Program-made: the position numbers and the translations under genes
Notes under the pieces: generated by a model
Database searches by the model: none
What the model was told of the DNA's origin: nothing
What the model saw: the letters and a program-made list of their open reading frames with translations, nothing else
Part shown: in pieces, positions 34,197-48,900 of the stretch
Layout: each line of letters starts with the position of its first letter
How positions within the stretch are numbered: position 1 is the stretch's first letter
Source of the DNA: Liquidambar formosana
Lineage: Eukaryota > Streptophyta > Magnoliopsida > Saxifragales > Altingiaceae
DNA: 64,000 nt
Assembly (NCBI GenBank): GCA_039720395.1
Contig: CM077831.1
Location: forward strand, 32,833,067-32,897,066
Direction of reading: 5' to 3'

Positions 34197-37100
34197 ATGG
34201 CTGAGCGACAACCGCTCAATAATCAACAAAATCCACTTGATTTGCAGATGGAATCCCCAGCGCCTCCAAGGGAAGACATGATTGTGTGCGTGGGGGCATT
34301 AGAGGCAGCTTTGCTTCCATGCTTGCCTGCGAGAGAGCTTCAAGCAATAGACCGCTCTCCTCACCCTTCTCATCAGAGTTAGTAACCATGTTCTCATTTT
34401 TTGTAATTTTTTGTTTCATATACATGCACACACACACGATCCTTGGGTGTCAAGTGAAATAACAGAGTAGGTTCACAATTTAACCTGGAGGGGGCTAAAT
34501 TTTTTGGTATATTTATGGGCATTCATATTGTTAAACTGGTTGAGCTATCTCAGCTTATGAAGAGTGTTATTGATAATGCTTTTAATAATAGTAGATTTTA
34601 GTAAAATGGTGATGAGGGAGCTGAAAAATATGGAATGCGGGATGTGTTATGAGTTACCTTAAATTGAGGCAGTTGCTGCAAATTAAAGGCAAAACAAAGC
34701 AGTAAATGTGATTTGAGACTAGTGAACCACTAATGAGAGCATCAAGGCTTTGGATTGTCAAAAAAAGACAAGGTGTTAACTGTTAAGTAGGTGCTAGACC
34801 AGAGCAAACTGAAAACCATTTTTTCCCTGTCGAAAAGAAGTTGTTTGGAATATGAGCATATCCCAATAAATTTTTTTCCTTAGCCAGCTATTAACTTTTT
34901 TATCATATTTTCTGTGATTTGAGAGACTTGTCTGAAGCTACCGGTGAGAGGGTTGTACAGACTTTCTTTGGCTCATAATGTTTCTATTTCATCCATGGTT
35001 TCTAGTGAATCTCAATCTTTTGGGTGGAATTTTAAGTTCTTTTGTAATCTCAGTGAAAGGGAGAGTTCAGATTTAGCTTCCATGTTGAACATTTTGGAAG
35101 GTTTTTCATTGAGTTTGTTTATTCCAGATAAGAGGGTTTGGATTGCTGACTCTTCCGGGATTTTTCTTGTAAGTCTTATTTTGAGAAATTGATTGATTCC
35201 TCTCATATTCTTCCTTGTTTCCCCTTAGACTTAATTTGGAAAGCTAAAGTGCCTCTCAAAGTTAAAGTTTTTGCCTGGACTGTGTTTCACAAGGGAATTC
35301 AATACTAATGACAGGTTTCAAAGAACGAGGCCATTTCTTTCTGCATGCCCACAATGGTGCATCATGTGTAGGGGGGCAGCTGAAACTGTTGATCATTTAT
35401 TTTTACATTGTTCTGTGGCTTATATGCTATGGCAGAGGCTGTTTAGCTTTGGCGAGGAGGCTTGGGTAGTGCTTGGTTGTGTTAGGAGTTTTTATGACAT
35501 AAAGTTTTGGGGTTTGGGGAGGGGCAAGAAGGCGAGAACTTTGTGGAATTGTGCTTTTTTGGTTGTATTCTAGGTTGTTTGGCTTGAGAGGAATGGGAGG
35601 ATTTTTGAGGATAAGGAATCTTCCTTGGCTGATCTTTGGGATAAAGTGCTTTTTTTGGGCTCTTTTTGGGCAAAGTCATCGAAGGATTTTGATAATATTC
35701 CTTTGTTTTTAGTGAAAGCTAATTGGAGGGCTGTGTGTAGTTAGTTTGGTTGTTTTTGCTTCTGTTTTTCGTAGGCTGTGTGTAGTTAGTTTAGAAGTTT
35801 ATGCTTCTGCTTTATGTTTTTGATTGTTCTGTTCGGCCGTGCCTGGGTGGACTCCTGGTTCTCCCTTTTATCTCCTTTTTCTTTGTACTTTCATCTTTTG
35901 ATTAATAATACATCTTTGTTGCTGATAAAAAAAAAGAGGGTTTGTATAAATTTAGAAAGTGATGAGGTCCTTGAAAGAGAGTCTATGGTTATCATTTTCC
36001 CCTTTTCAGTGAAGAGCTCTTATTGTCTAAGTTGCACAATAATCATGCTTATTCGAAGGTAGATATTCCATGTTTATCCAGAACTTGGAAAAATATTTCT
36101 GATAACTCTTGTTGCATACAATATAAGAAATTTTACCTGTAGATTTGACACTGTTTTCTGAGAACCGTTGTTTTTGACAATTGTATGTGTGATTTTTTTA
36201 AAAAATTAATTAGTGAAGGTGTCTTATGAATCATAATAATAATAATAATGAAGTTGTCCTGAAATATAAAGAGTAATTAATGGGTGTTTTAACATATGAT
36301 TTATGGACTTTATGTGAAGTATATATGTAGTCTTGGTTGGGAGATGGACATGCCAAAAGAAGTAGAAGAAGAAAAGATGGTTTCTGATTCATTGCAAGTT
36401 CACACTGGTTGATAGGTTAATTCATTGCACTAAACATTGGATAAACATGTCCAAGTTCTTATCTCTCTTGTGTTCCTCTTATTGATTGTGATGGTAAACT
36501 TAGCATAAAGTAAGTTTTAAAAAAGTAGTTTTTGAACTTTGAAGCCCCTTGCTCTGATGTGTTTCATGTATTTTTTACATGGTCCATAGAATTCTGAGCT
36601 TTTCAGATCATCAATCAATCCTTCTGTTTGGTCTTTAGAACTCTTGGTTTTGTATGTTGGTTAAATCTTTTATCAGTTATCAGTTTATCACCCAACTGTA
36701 AACATTGTCATTTATATTGAGGTCATGGATGTATTCCTCTTATCCTGTAGTCAGAACGAACTTTTTTTACCTCAAAATTGAGTGTGTACACCCTTGTCAG
36801 TATTGATAGTGGGATCAACTATATTTTGATCGGTTTTTTTTTATATTTATACTTTTGTGGAAATGCATGGTTGTGTCTACTGCTCTGTAATTGTGGTTCG
36901 GAATGAATTTAAAACTGGTTTTTATTTAGTGCACTCAAAATGGTGATTACTTTGTCATTGCTTCAGTTGATGTGGAAAGGCATGCCAGAGACTTCATGGA
37001 AGCTGCGAAAAAGCTTCAAATGTATTTTATTGGTCTGCAACGCGAGGATGAGCCAACCAAGGGAGAAACACTTCGAAAGGTTAATCCAAAGATCACACCC

Positions 37101-37315
37101 TAATAATATTATGTGCTCCATTGTTATGCATACGTATTCTTTGGGAATTTCATTGGATGCAATTGTCATTGTTTGAACAGGAGATTGCTGTGATGGAAGA
37201 AGAATTGAAGATAAAGAATGAGGTCATCAATAAGCAAGAGAGACTGATCCAAGGGTGGAGAAAGGAGTTGAAAGGCCAATTGGACAAACACAACACTGAG
37301 TTGTCGAGGGTGTAA
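34197..37315 (+). CDS. MED28: Mediator complex subunit 28
   Basis: Three exons (34197-34377, 36967-37079, 37181-37315) encode 142 residues. Mediator links transcription factors to RNA polymerase II in the nucleus; MED28 is a small helical subunit. The plant hallmark sequence is present: LEAALLPCLPARELQAIDRS, then HQIDVERHARDFMEAAKKLQ and EIAVMEEELKIKNEVINKQE, leading to a coiled coil. The exon 1 donor is CAGA/GTTAGT, and the A joins TT to form Ile. The ATG lies in AAACATGGC context. Intron 1 (2.6 kb) contains a LINE fragment. The last seven codons and stop are included in a perfect 93-bp tandem duplication; the first copy supplies the functional stop. Confidence 0.93.
34940..35937 (+). mobile_element. 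5'-truncated LINE (L1-type) fragment
   Basis: The 3' end of a non-LTR retrotransposon lies in MED28 intron 1. The ORF2 C-terminus is visible in pieces: RLYRLSLAHNVSISS near 34950, WKAKVPLKVKVFAWTVFHKG near 35240-35290, and the zinc-knuckle-like zf-RVT part CIMCRGAAETVDHLFLHC near 35360-35415, then VVWLERNGRIFED. Frameshifts and stops (for example near 35190, 35290 and 35570) mark it as dead. It ends in a 3'-UTR ...TTTGTTGCTGAT followed by poly-A at 35927-35935. Confidence 0.85.
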
Positions 37316-37480
37316 TCACTTATGAAATCCCCTTGTACTACCCATATAACACCATGTCATTTGATAGGCAAATCTCTTGGTGGACAAACTGAGTTGTCGA
37401 GGGTGTAATCACTTATGAAATCCCCTTGTACTACCCATATAACACCATGTCATTTGATAGGCAAATCTCTTGGTGGACAA
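37295..37480. repeat. Perfect 93-bp tandem duplication at the MED28 stop
   Basis: Copies at 37295-37387 and 37388-37480 are identical. Each starts ACTGAGTTGTCGAGGGTGTA, which carries the last codons and the TAA, and ends CTTGGTGGACAA. Identity over the full length implies a very recent event or an assembly artefact. Confidence 0.92.
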
Positions 37481-39160
37481 ATGCTTAATGCCACTCATTT
37501 TTGTTTTTGTTGTGTTTTGAGTGCATTAGTTTTTTTTTCCTTACCAGTATTTACTTCCACTTTTAGTACATATTGTTCGTGATATGTGGTTTATATGTGA
37601 TTAGCATCATTTCCTCGCTATATAACTGCTTGCATGCAGACTAGAAAAGCATGTTATTTGGTGCATTCAGCCTTCGGGAACACAGATTTGGCACCAAACC
37701 ATATTGATTGTGCAAGAGCTCGCTCTTCTTTTTCACCATAGGTCCTTCCATAGAGGCACTCTATGAGCAACCAACGGTAACTTTTTTTATAAAAAAAATA
37801 AAAATGCAAAAATTGAGAGGCCGTCTTCAACCATGCATCTTCCCCTTCTTTAGCAAATAGTGCCCCATTTTCTTGTTCTGTCACATTATTTTGTACAGGA
37901 TGATAATCAGGTAAGTATGTGTTAATATAACTTATATCAACACCCGCGTTGAGAGTTGTACCTTATGCATTAATGAGATATGAGGTATATTATATCAGCA
38001 CCAATGTAAATATGGTGCTAATATAACTTATATCAACACGTGCTAATGGGAACATAACCGATTTTGTACAATTGGTTAAGTGTTTTTTTTATTTTTCTTT
38101 AATTTTTTTATTTTTAAGTTAGATGAGTGCTGTCACAGTGTCATGATCTGATTTCCCTTCATGCCTACTTCGTGGTGTGCTTTGCGTATTTAGGGGAATA
38201 TGCTAGTGATTTTTTTTTGTCTTTTTTTCTAATTTTTTTCCTTTAATGATACAAGTTGGCATGATGGGAATACTTATATGACATGCATTAAAAAAATAAA
38301 TAAAATCACGATGTTGATGTGACTATTACCACATAGCGACAAAATATTAAGAATGACCAATGGTATTCATATCTATATGATTTTGGCTATTGGTGTCTTT
38401 GTCACGCAGCGTGATCCCTCACTTTTCACAACCAAGATCATAGTTAGTAACCATCCGTGCACTGTTCCTTCTGGAGTAGATTCATGGGTTTAAGCGTCTT
38501 GTACTCCGCACTAATGTGATGCTAATAATGTTCCTACTGTTTGAACCGAACCCAAAGAAAAAATATAGTAAATTTGGTCACGGCTCCTCTACAAGTCCAA
38601 TTTCAGTCCAGTATCAATCTTGTTCCTTATATAATTAACGTTATAACATCAATTTTAAGAAATTCATGAAATACCATTATTTTAAATTTCTACTTTCATT
38701 GTGAGAGTGATTATCATTTTCTTGAATTTTTTCAACTTAAAGTGACTGGATAGCATACATTAAGATTAGTCCAATTGTATTTGGACGCTTAAGTGGGCCC
38801 TAAATTGCCTAAGAGAACTTAAAATGTCTCCATAAGTTAGAATCACTTGAAATGCATGCGCCCAGAGGGCCAAGTTTCAGTGGGTCTTCGCTTGGCTGCT
38901 TGCACATGATAATACACCATTAATGTAAGTCTTTCAGCTTGCATCAAGGCTCATTTGATGCAATGACCAAATATCGTTGCCCCAGGGGGGAGTTCACCAG
39001 AGACATTAAGGAGGGTATGATGATATTAGACTACACTTTTTCAAGCAATGTTGGGGTCATACCAGCCCCAAGGGTGCAGTCCATCCTCCAAAAAAAGAGT
39101 TGAGGAAATCAGGCCAGCAGTCACAAGCTACGGATGGCCACAGACGACACACGACTATGT
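37481..39160. other. Intergenic region between MED28 and ARMC8
   Basis: AT-rich DNA with MED28 3' sequences at its left. A 76-codon minus-strand frame at 37654-37884 has no recognisable motif. I see no supportable gene. Confidence 0.45.
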
Positions 39161-42100
39161 TTAATTTAGAGAAGGCTCAAGAAACATGTTTATAGCGAAA
39201 GCTGAAGCTGAACAATTCCCAGAACTGAAAAGATCAAGAAGCTCTTGGGGCTTCTGTAATGCTATAGTTTGAACAGCGCCAGACCAAGTAGCTTCATTCT
39301 CAGCACTCACCACCAAAATTTCACAAAGGCCATCAATGTGACAACGTGCCAATGTAGCTTCTCCAAACAACATTTTCAGGCTAATATGTTGCAGCTGAAA
39401 ATTTCAAGTTTTAAAATGCATGAGGATGCAAACTATTTGCCAGGCTAAACAGTACAGTTTGCATGATACACTAGAAATAAACTAGTATAATTACATGGAT
39501 CATTTGATACAAGCCTAATCAAATTCAGAAATGAGTTGTGGGTCGCATCGTGAGGATGGTATTTTGGAAAATAACCTGGTCAGCGGTACCCACAAAACAA
39601 GCAAGCTCCCACACTGCCCTGAATGGGAAAACTGAAAGCATTGTGTTACACCTGCAAAATGAAACAGGGTAACAATACAAATGGAGATTTGATTGGCATC
39701 AAAATACTGCAAGCATTCCATATTTGGATGCAACTTCAAGGGAAAATGCAACTAGAGCGATTTTAAAATAGAAGTTTAATTGCCAATCAATCCACATGAA
39801 ATTACTTCCAAATACACCCACTGTAATTGGAATTGGAGCCAATGTTTTAACAACAGCTATTATTCCATTACTTATTACCATATAAACATTTCACTGCTAT
39901 GTTATCAATCATAAACTATGCCTTTTAAATGAAATAATGAAATAAAATTTATTTTTAATAAAGTTACACAAAGAAATCCTGATTTGATCTCTGTAAAAAG
40001 GCACATAAGTCAAATCCCCAAACGTTGATTGAAGCATACCATGTTTTTGCAGGCCGCTGGCAGAAGGCTGGATGATATCTTACAAAACAAGGTGAAGCCC
40101 AAGCACTAACCCACATTGAAGTCTCTTTTCTTGGCTTTTGGGTTTTTTGTAGATGACAAAAAAAATGATCATTCGGAGACATCACCAAAAGTCCAACTGT
40201 CCAAGAGCTGTTTTTACACGAAGCTGTACCATAAAAATTATCAAATCCAGTTTAGCAAACAATTCCAAGATGAAAAGAGCTCTACTGAATTCAAAGATTT
40301 GTTAATGACCTTTACATCCGGGCAGGGATCATCGACCATATTCTTAATTTGAGGAATTATGCCAGCAGTACGTAGCTTTACAACCCGATCATATGCACCA
40401 GGACTAGAGGGAAAAGTAAGATTTACCACGGCCCAAACGGCGGCCGTACGTAACCGGCTGTCATTACTCTGCAAAAATTTAATTATAACAGATTGGTTGC
40501 TGTTGCCTGCTTTTGGAACGACTTGGTGCATTACCGCTTCCTTATGGAACTCGTTCCCAGTGGCCACATTGCTGAGTACATACATTCCCTGCAGGAGAAG
40601 GATTTCCAGATCTACTATAAGCAAGAAAACCAATTTTATGAACCACACCCCCACCCCACCACACCCAAAATAATAATAATAATTGCTACCATGCATTATT
40701 AGCATTACAGAGGGAGGAAAAAGTACCATTTACCAGGGGGAAAAAAGTACTATTTATTTCCTAAAAATTTAAAACCATATGAGATATAAATCTTACACGT
40801 GCCTTCTCTCTCTCAAATGCGCATGTACATTTGCAAGCAGATATGGAAGGATACAGCAGGCAAAGTGGTTAGAAGTTGATATAACATTCTGTTTGCCCAA
40901 AATAGCACAGCGCCTAGACACAAGTTTTAAAAATATCACAAAATCCCATCCAACCATGAAAGGACACTGTAACGCATTTTATAATTTATTTTTATTGATT
41001 CATTTTTATTTATTAAATTATAATTTAAGATTTTATAAGTTATCTTGCATGTATGGATGTTAACTAATGCTAGAGGGACCTTTGTTAACAACCATGAGTT
41101 TAGTGGTGGCCGAGTCAATTGTGATCCTACACAGTGATTGGAAATAAGTCAGCAAGGGCTCCAACAAACTCCATATGAGGAAGAATCTTCTTCCAATATT
41201 CTTGAAATTATATATATGATTTATAAATAAACAACCAAGTTATTAATGATTTAAATAATGCATACATTTAGTAAGACCAAGAATCATACCAAGGTGCTTA
41301 AACTTTAATAGCCACAATGTTTTAATAGTTATTGTTAAGTTTCCAACCTAAAAGCCTAAGCTGGTAGTTGGAGGGCCCAAACAGGTATATGAAGTCATGT
41401 TAAACTTGATATTTAATTGATACGGGATGTGGTATTTTTCCAACAATTACAGTTTCATACAATAATGAAAATGTTAATTCTTCTTTTTTTTTTTGGTACA
41501 TATGAAAATATTACTTTTGACTCACCAGTAAAATAAACGGATAAGTAGAAAACTGATACACACAAAGTCAGTTAAGATACCATAATCCAACCCAACAAAA
41601 AGAGAGAGAAAGAAGGGGGAGGGATTGTAAATTGTAATATTAGTAACACTACGTAATTGAAGCCCCATGCAACTCATGAAAAGAAAAAATGGAAAGGGTA
41701 AGCTAATTTTGATAGCATAATAACAGCATTTATCAATAAAAATTTATTTATAACGCCATTAAAATTTTAAGATATTACTTGTCTAAACTTTCCTTTGTGT
41801 TGGTATAACTCATCAGGTGGTTTATCAAAATCTATTAAATTGGAACCCATCAACAAGCATCAAGTTGTTTTCTCCTCATATGACTCATTTATAGAATTAT
41901 AGATTAGAATGGGCAATGGCATTGCAGAGATATTTGGTTGCCTTCACGGCGATATAAAAAGCAATTGATAGGACAACTTCACCTGAAAGACTGTGGAAGC
42001 AACCAAAACATCTCCAGCAACAACCCTTCCCATTAAAAAATGGATACTCTAAAAGGAATTGTACAACAATCTCAATAACAAAACCAAAGCTGTTTGAAAT

Positions 42101-45100
42101 TTTTAGAATTAGTTTTTTTTTCTTCTTTTTCTCGTCCTCTTTTGTATTTGTTCTTTTATTAATAATATTTCTCTTTGTTGCTGATCAAAATAATAAGAAT
42201 AATAATACCAAAAGTTCATTCCTCTTGAATGTTAAAGTGTGGTTAGGATCATATTATTGAAACGACATGACAAACGATAGTTACAAAAAATTTCCATGCA
42301 GGGTTTCTAATAAACATTTCATCAGCTAGGAATGATAATTCGCAGTTCTAAACTTCTAATCATTACTGATGACACATAACCACACCGTCCACATGTCATC
42401 AATTCAATATGACGCTTCCATCTTATCGCTCTAAAAAATTAAATAGTTATAGTGTCAAATGTATTTCCCAGACCTTCCCACTAAGGAAGACTTCTAACCT
42501 GGATCCCAACTTCAACTTTCGCAGCACTCTGCAGTTGCCTTCCAACAGCATGTAATATAACACCATCTTCAACAAACACATACTCAATAAAGTTGACACA
42601 CCCATCAACAAGATTGCGGACAAGAGCCAGAGCTTGCTCTTGGACAAAAGGTTCAGGGTCTGCAGTGTAAATGGAATGGCACAGTTATTTTTGCTTAAGA
42701 GTACATGACCCCATACCAGCAAAACAAAATATAACCATCACAATTAAATGAAAATGATAGTTACCACAGATTAGGCTGGCTAACAAGGATGCTGTGAGCT
42801 CCAAAAAAGCCCCTTCCTTACAACTCTTGTCCGCAAGGAACAGGAAGTTCCTCAAAGCCCTTACGGCATTTGCCCTGATGGTTGAATCCATTGATTTTGA
42901 TAACTGAACAAGCTGTTTCACACCCCCACATTGTATAAATGTTGATTTACGTGTCGTAAAATCAACCACAACATTGCAAATAGCACCAAGAGCTGCGAGC
43001 TGCAAAACATAGCAATTAAGATTACGTTACACAATGTTAACCCTTCAGAAGGCTGGTCAAATAAATGATTGTCAAAAAAAATATTTCCAATTGACATTTT
43101 CTGTAATCTAAAGAAATTTGTTTCTTTATAAATGTAGTTTAATTGAATTCATGAACTGAAAACAAGCATATTGGCAGGCTGTCAACAACCCTTTGGCAAT
43201 AATGGGAAAATGACAAATATTCTGTTTTTAAATAATGATGGGAAAGGATTCATATTTCTAATGTCTTTTCAACCATTACACAAAAATACATTCTGAAAGC
43301 TTTATAAAATGAGTTTTAACAAAATTTTTTGCTTTCAAAAGAATGTGTTCCACACATAAACAAAGCACCAAACAGCATAAATCACACACCAGTTTGTAGT
43401 TAACACCACCCAAACACCACACTCAGGAAAGATGAATGCACTATAAATGACTGCAAAGTATGAATTTAGATCATCATGAAATCCAACATTATTAAAGTTA
43501 CGCATGTGCTGCCAACACAGAGGATGACCAGTAAGGAGTATAAGAGATATACAAATCTATAAAATTACTTTTTATTGTTACAATTCTGTAATGTGCAAAA
43601 ATCATTGTTAATTACACCGTCCAGATATTTGAGAGAATGTGGGAGAATGAGACCAACAAGTTGGTTACAGACCAGTGTTTAGCGTACAAGACCTGTTTGG
43701 TAATTTCCACAAAATTGTGGATCCTCTGACACTGCAGTCAGTCGGAGTCATTTTACACTTTAATAATCTAAAGTCCTGACTCCAGACATCAGACTTCATA
43801 TAACAGGGTAACAACACTAGTTCCATGTAGAAACTAGAAAGAGCCATATGAAGACTCTGTAGCAGAGACATCTACATTCTCTTTCACCAACATTAATCAT
43901 GCTTCAACAAAAAAAATCAGAAATAAATAATAAGAACTGGGTTGGCTTCTGGCTGATCAGGTCCAGAAGCCTAAAACAAACCAAATACTCAACAACTCAA
44001 CAACAAAGCCTTTATCCTAACTCAACTCAATGACAATACCATAGGTCTAAGGCTGATACTCTCACTTTGTCAGCATAACTGTTGGTCTTTACCCCTATCC
44101 AGACTGCTTACCAACACTGACAGCTGACAATTTCTAGGACTGGTCAAAACTAACTGATTGATGCTATAGAAAACATTTTATACCATGTTAATATGTTGCT
44201 GTAAAAGTTTCTGAGTTAGTGAGCCATCTTACGTCCTTTTTTTCATTAAAAAAGGGGAAAAAAAAGTTTTATTGAAAAGGAATGCGAGAACCCTCAGTGC
44301 TCAGCACACCCACAAAAGAAAAACAAGAACAAGAATGCAAATTTGCATTGCCTTCACGGGCAAGTAAGGAAATAAAATAAGTTTTGCTCCTTGTGATAAA
44401 CTTCATTCTAAAGAGATAAGGCTTATTAGCTAAGGAACATAATCATCAGTAGGGCAAGTAAATGCATACCTGGACAGAAGTAGAAGGGTCATGTAGAAGG
44501 TGAACCAAAGGAATGATAATCATTTCATTCATAAAATAACCTGCACTCAGATTCTGAATGACATTTTTATTAGCAAAAATCTAGACAGGGTAAATTCAGA
44601 CTTCAAACATCATGATTAGTATTCATTGCAAACCTTGAGTGACCGAGAGACACACTTTAAACAAATGCAAGCTGCAGTACGTACTTCAGTACTATCATGA
44701 GTGAGTGCATCAGGTTATCAAGTTCAAGACCTATATTCAAGACAATATATTAGGAGTTGAAAATAAGTTGAAAAATCAATGCAAATCTTTTCAAACTGCA
44801 ATCCATGAATTCTCTCTCATTTGGCTAAATAACCTATTTAGTCATAAGTGGCAGTGCCTTCCTTCCTTACGATATGGAAAATATAACTAATTTAGCCATA
44901 GTAAATAGGAGTAAGAAGAAACATTTGAGCGTAGATTCCAAATATGATGAGAATCTTTCCATTAGGCCTGTAAAAGTTTGTGAACCATTTCTGAAGCAGC
45001 TCCTACTCGATGCCCTCTTGGACTCTGGCAAGGAATGCACATTTTCCAATTTCAACACCATTTGGTTCGACATAAGATATTCAACTTGGACTAACACCAA

Positions 45101-45958
45101 TAGTCTTCAGGTGATATGTTCAGAAGATTCCCCCCACCCTTCTTTTTTGACATACGCAAGGAGGAGAAGAAGGTCTTCAAGCTAAGGAGGAGTTATTAAG
45201 TTCAGTAGTAAGCTTTATATCTCAAGAGTATGAAGACTGGTTGTTGCTATAGATTACCTTCCTGGCTTCCTTATCATCTATATGAATTATCTCCTATATC
45301 AATAGTGGTCCCTGGTTTTAATTAAATCATGCAATCACATGCATAATCGACAACTTTGACCCCCATAACAATTCGCAATAAAACAAACAAGAGAGAAAAT
45401 GCTGATGGGTTAAGTTGTAGTTCAACCAGCTATAAAGGAGACAGCCACTGCATGACTGCATCACAGGGTACTGCAAATTTATTGGCATGAAGATAATGCA
45501 TGTCAACTGAATTCAAAACTAGCATACTGAAGTCAACAGAAATGAGGACAACCGAACCCAAGAGCAGCAGAGAGTAAAAGTGAATGTTCCTTCATAACCA
45601 AGGTCATTGCAACAAAGTATACAAGAGCTGACACAGATCAAGCACTTTGGATCCTCCATTATGGAGTTGAGCAGTTCATAATTGTCAGTTGACAAATTGT
45701 CAATTCAAAAATTGGACTACAAGCAGACCCTGGCTTCAAATATTTCTGATATTAGTTACTTTAAAGAATCCAATTTTATTATTTTAATACTGTCCTTGCC
45801 TCCATATAAATATCTTTTTCAATTTCATGTAATCTTTTTTATTTATATATTTTATTATAATCAGTTTCATGCAATCACTTCAACAAATAAAGTATTTGAT
45901 CATAATCAATTTTATCTGATCTTGTTTTGATGATAAAATTTAATACAGAAAATGGGGG

Positions 45959-45995
<37 letters not shown>

Positions 45996-48900
45996 ATTTA
46001 ATTCAGATCAAACGGGTGGGAAGATCCCCTGTACATGCAAGGTACACACAAAAAGAGAGTATACAAAAAGAAAATTACAAATGATATAAATAACTTGGAT
46101 ATCATGAATGGTGGTGTGACCAAATAAATTGAAAGCCCAACCAAATTACCAAGTTGTAATAGAAGCCCAAAAGACCCAATGGCAGTTTGCTATGACTATT
46201 GACTAAGTCTTGCATCCAAAACCCTACAAACCTACAGTTAAACTGTTGACTGGTTCACAGTCAACTGTTCTGCGATTGTGTCTGTAGAGAAGAGACAAAA
46301 TGAGACAAGAGAGAGAGAGAGAGATGCAACAGATTTACTCATTTGCTAGATTCTTTACTCTCATTGTATATCTTAAAATTAGATCTGCAACAGCATCAAT
46401 GTAAAAAACAAATATTTATATGTGAATCAACAATTAGTTTCTCAAAAAACCAATATAGAGAATTTGAGGTTGATGATCTAAACGTAGTAGGTATTCTTTT
46501 TTATGGTACTTTATTAGTCATCACGTGGCAAAAATGTAACATAGAAGAATATAAAACATCTTGAGTTCTTGATTAAGTTGTAACTCAGTAAACTCTGTCA
46601 TCCAATATTGAAAAAACAGGTTATACACTTATCTTCATATACTAACCCACTTAAAACTAGGTTGGTAAAGGCCTAAAGGGTTTAAGGGTCATGCATTACT
46701 ATTTACTAGTAACAAGCAATACCTTGATCTGAACCTATCAGTATATAAATGGAACAAAACATGTAAACTGAAACCCAGCCCTATATAAACCCCTCAACAG
46801 TCAACACCCTATCCCATGCTGCCTATCACCTTTATATTCCCTCCGATTTTTTTATTATACTTTAATTTCATATTTTTCTTAAGAAAATGCTTATAAATTT
46901 TTTTTAGAGGAATAGAAAAGATCAACATAGTAACAAATTTATACAACTGGACTCATTGACAAGTACTTGAGTTAGAAATTCAGCCCCAAGTCCTGGCGAC
47001 TCACTGAAAGAAATGATAGAACTGCTTAATTGGGAAGAGTAACATTGCAATGTTAAAATTTTTCTAAATAATACTAACAGCAGCATTACAAATAATACAT
47101 GTGCAAGTCCATGTGTCTTATGAAACAACAGACCTGCAATGACAGGAGCTTAGATCTGCAGCTTTCCAAATTTGAGCAAAGGTCAGCCAATGATAACAAT
47201 ATTCCTTGGAAACGTTTGTCTGATAAAGGACCTCTCTGCAAGTGGTTGCAGAGTTTATCAACAGCATCCACCTCAAAAGCTAGTTTCTGTAGATCCTCCT
47301 TTTCCGCAATTAAACGAGACAAAGCAAAGGAAGCTTCATCTCCAACAAGACCAGAATCATCAAGAAGCTCAAGTAATATCACTATCAATTTGGTTTTGAT
47401 TCCTACATCTTGTAAATAGCAAGGGGAAGTGTTCCTTATAACAATCAAGCAGATGCAGGCAAGTAAACTTGTCCGTGGATACCTATCCTTTGTCAACTCA
47501 GTCAGAGCACTCAAAGCTCTTCCACATTCATCTCCCACAAACTTTGAAACAGCTTCAGGATTGTTCTTGATAATTGTGGCCAGAGACTCTAAACTAGCAT
47601 CTCGTTGACTTAAAGAACCATCAAGATGATTAATAAGCTTCTTTAAAACCCCAGCATCACACAATGCCTTCTGCTCTACACTTGTCTCACAAGAATGTGT
47701 TATAACACTTGCACCAAGTCCAGTGACATTTTCATTCTCGCTATTTAATAATGAAATAAGAAACTCCATGTTTTTTTCTTGAAGAAAATCATACTTTGGA
47801 GCCAGTTTTGATTGATATATCATTTTAAGGGAACGAGCACCAGCATCCACTACCTGAAGAACAAACAAAACCATCCTAGTGACATTCAAAATCAAACAAG
47901 CAGATGGACCGCATGACAGCCTAAAAGAAACAGTCTTTTACGAATTATGGCCAATTTTGTTAATAATCCAAATGAGCTAAAAATCAGAGCACTCTGTATT
48001 CAGATTTCTGATACATTAAGCTTAAGTAGCAGAACAAAAAGTAAATGAAAACCATTAAATTCTCTTGTCACTGGCTTGCTGCCACATCAGAATGAATCAA
48101 ATTCCTAAAAGATCTTCATAACCATTATAAATTCTGTTGTTATTTGCTAAGGAAATGTAAGGGGGTGTAAAAACAAGAGATTTAAAATGCTAAAGCTCGC
48201 ATTTTCCACTATTCGAGACCCAATAAAACAAAAACCCAGTTCAAGCACGACAAATAAAACTTTTTGATATGGTATAGCTTGAGTTTTCTTAGTTCCTTCT
48301 TTTCATCAGTTTTCTAGCCGTAAATTTTGAAAAAATAAAAAATATTTAAACTGTTTGGAAACAAAAACCTCCACTCAACCAAGCCTCACACAACTATGTG
48401 CCTTAATTGAGTTGAGTTCTTCATCTCGAAAATTATTTTCTTTTCTATTTCCATTTCCCACATTTTCTCCACAACCCAAAAAAAAAAAAAAAAAAAAAAA
48501 AAAACACAACACATTACAAATTAAAGCGATTATACATTACCTTATAGAGTTTCAAAGCTTAACTTTCTTTCATTTGCCCTCATTTTATTGGCAACCAAGC
48601 GGAGCCAAGTACAATCATTCTATTTAAATTAAGGCGATCAAACCATTTTCTCGGAAACCAAAGCCACATAAACATAAGATTCAAAACATTCTCTTCTTCC
48701 CCCACATTTTCCCAGCAACCAAATGGAGTCTAATAACAACTATTCGGATTAATTAAGGTCATTTAATCATTCCTACCAAATTAAAACAACAAACCTAAGA
48801 TTCAAAATTTTCCTTTTCCTAAATTTCTAAGCTACCAAACAATAGATTCTCACAGAAAATGGATTAAACCGATGATAAATTAATAAAGCACCTTGTCATC

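Noticed and set aside
34940..35573. Host gene in MED28 intron
   Set aside because: The peptides match a LINE ORF2 C-terminus with frameshifts and a poly-A tail, so it is a dead retrotransposon.
37654..37884. 76-codon minus-strand ORF
   Set aside because: It looks protein-like in part but has no splice context or recognisable family, so I could not support a gene.
44867..45185. Overlapping ORFs in ARMC8 intron 2
   Set aside because: They lie inside a well-defined intron and show no recognisable domain.
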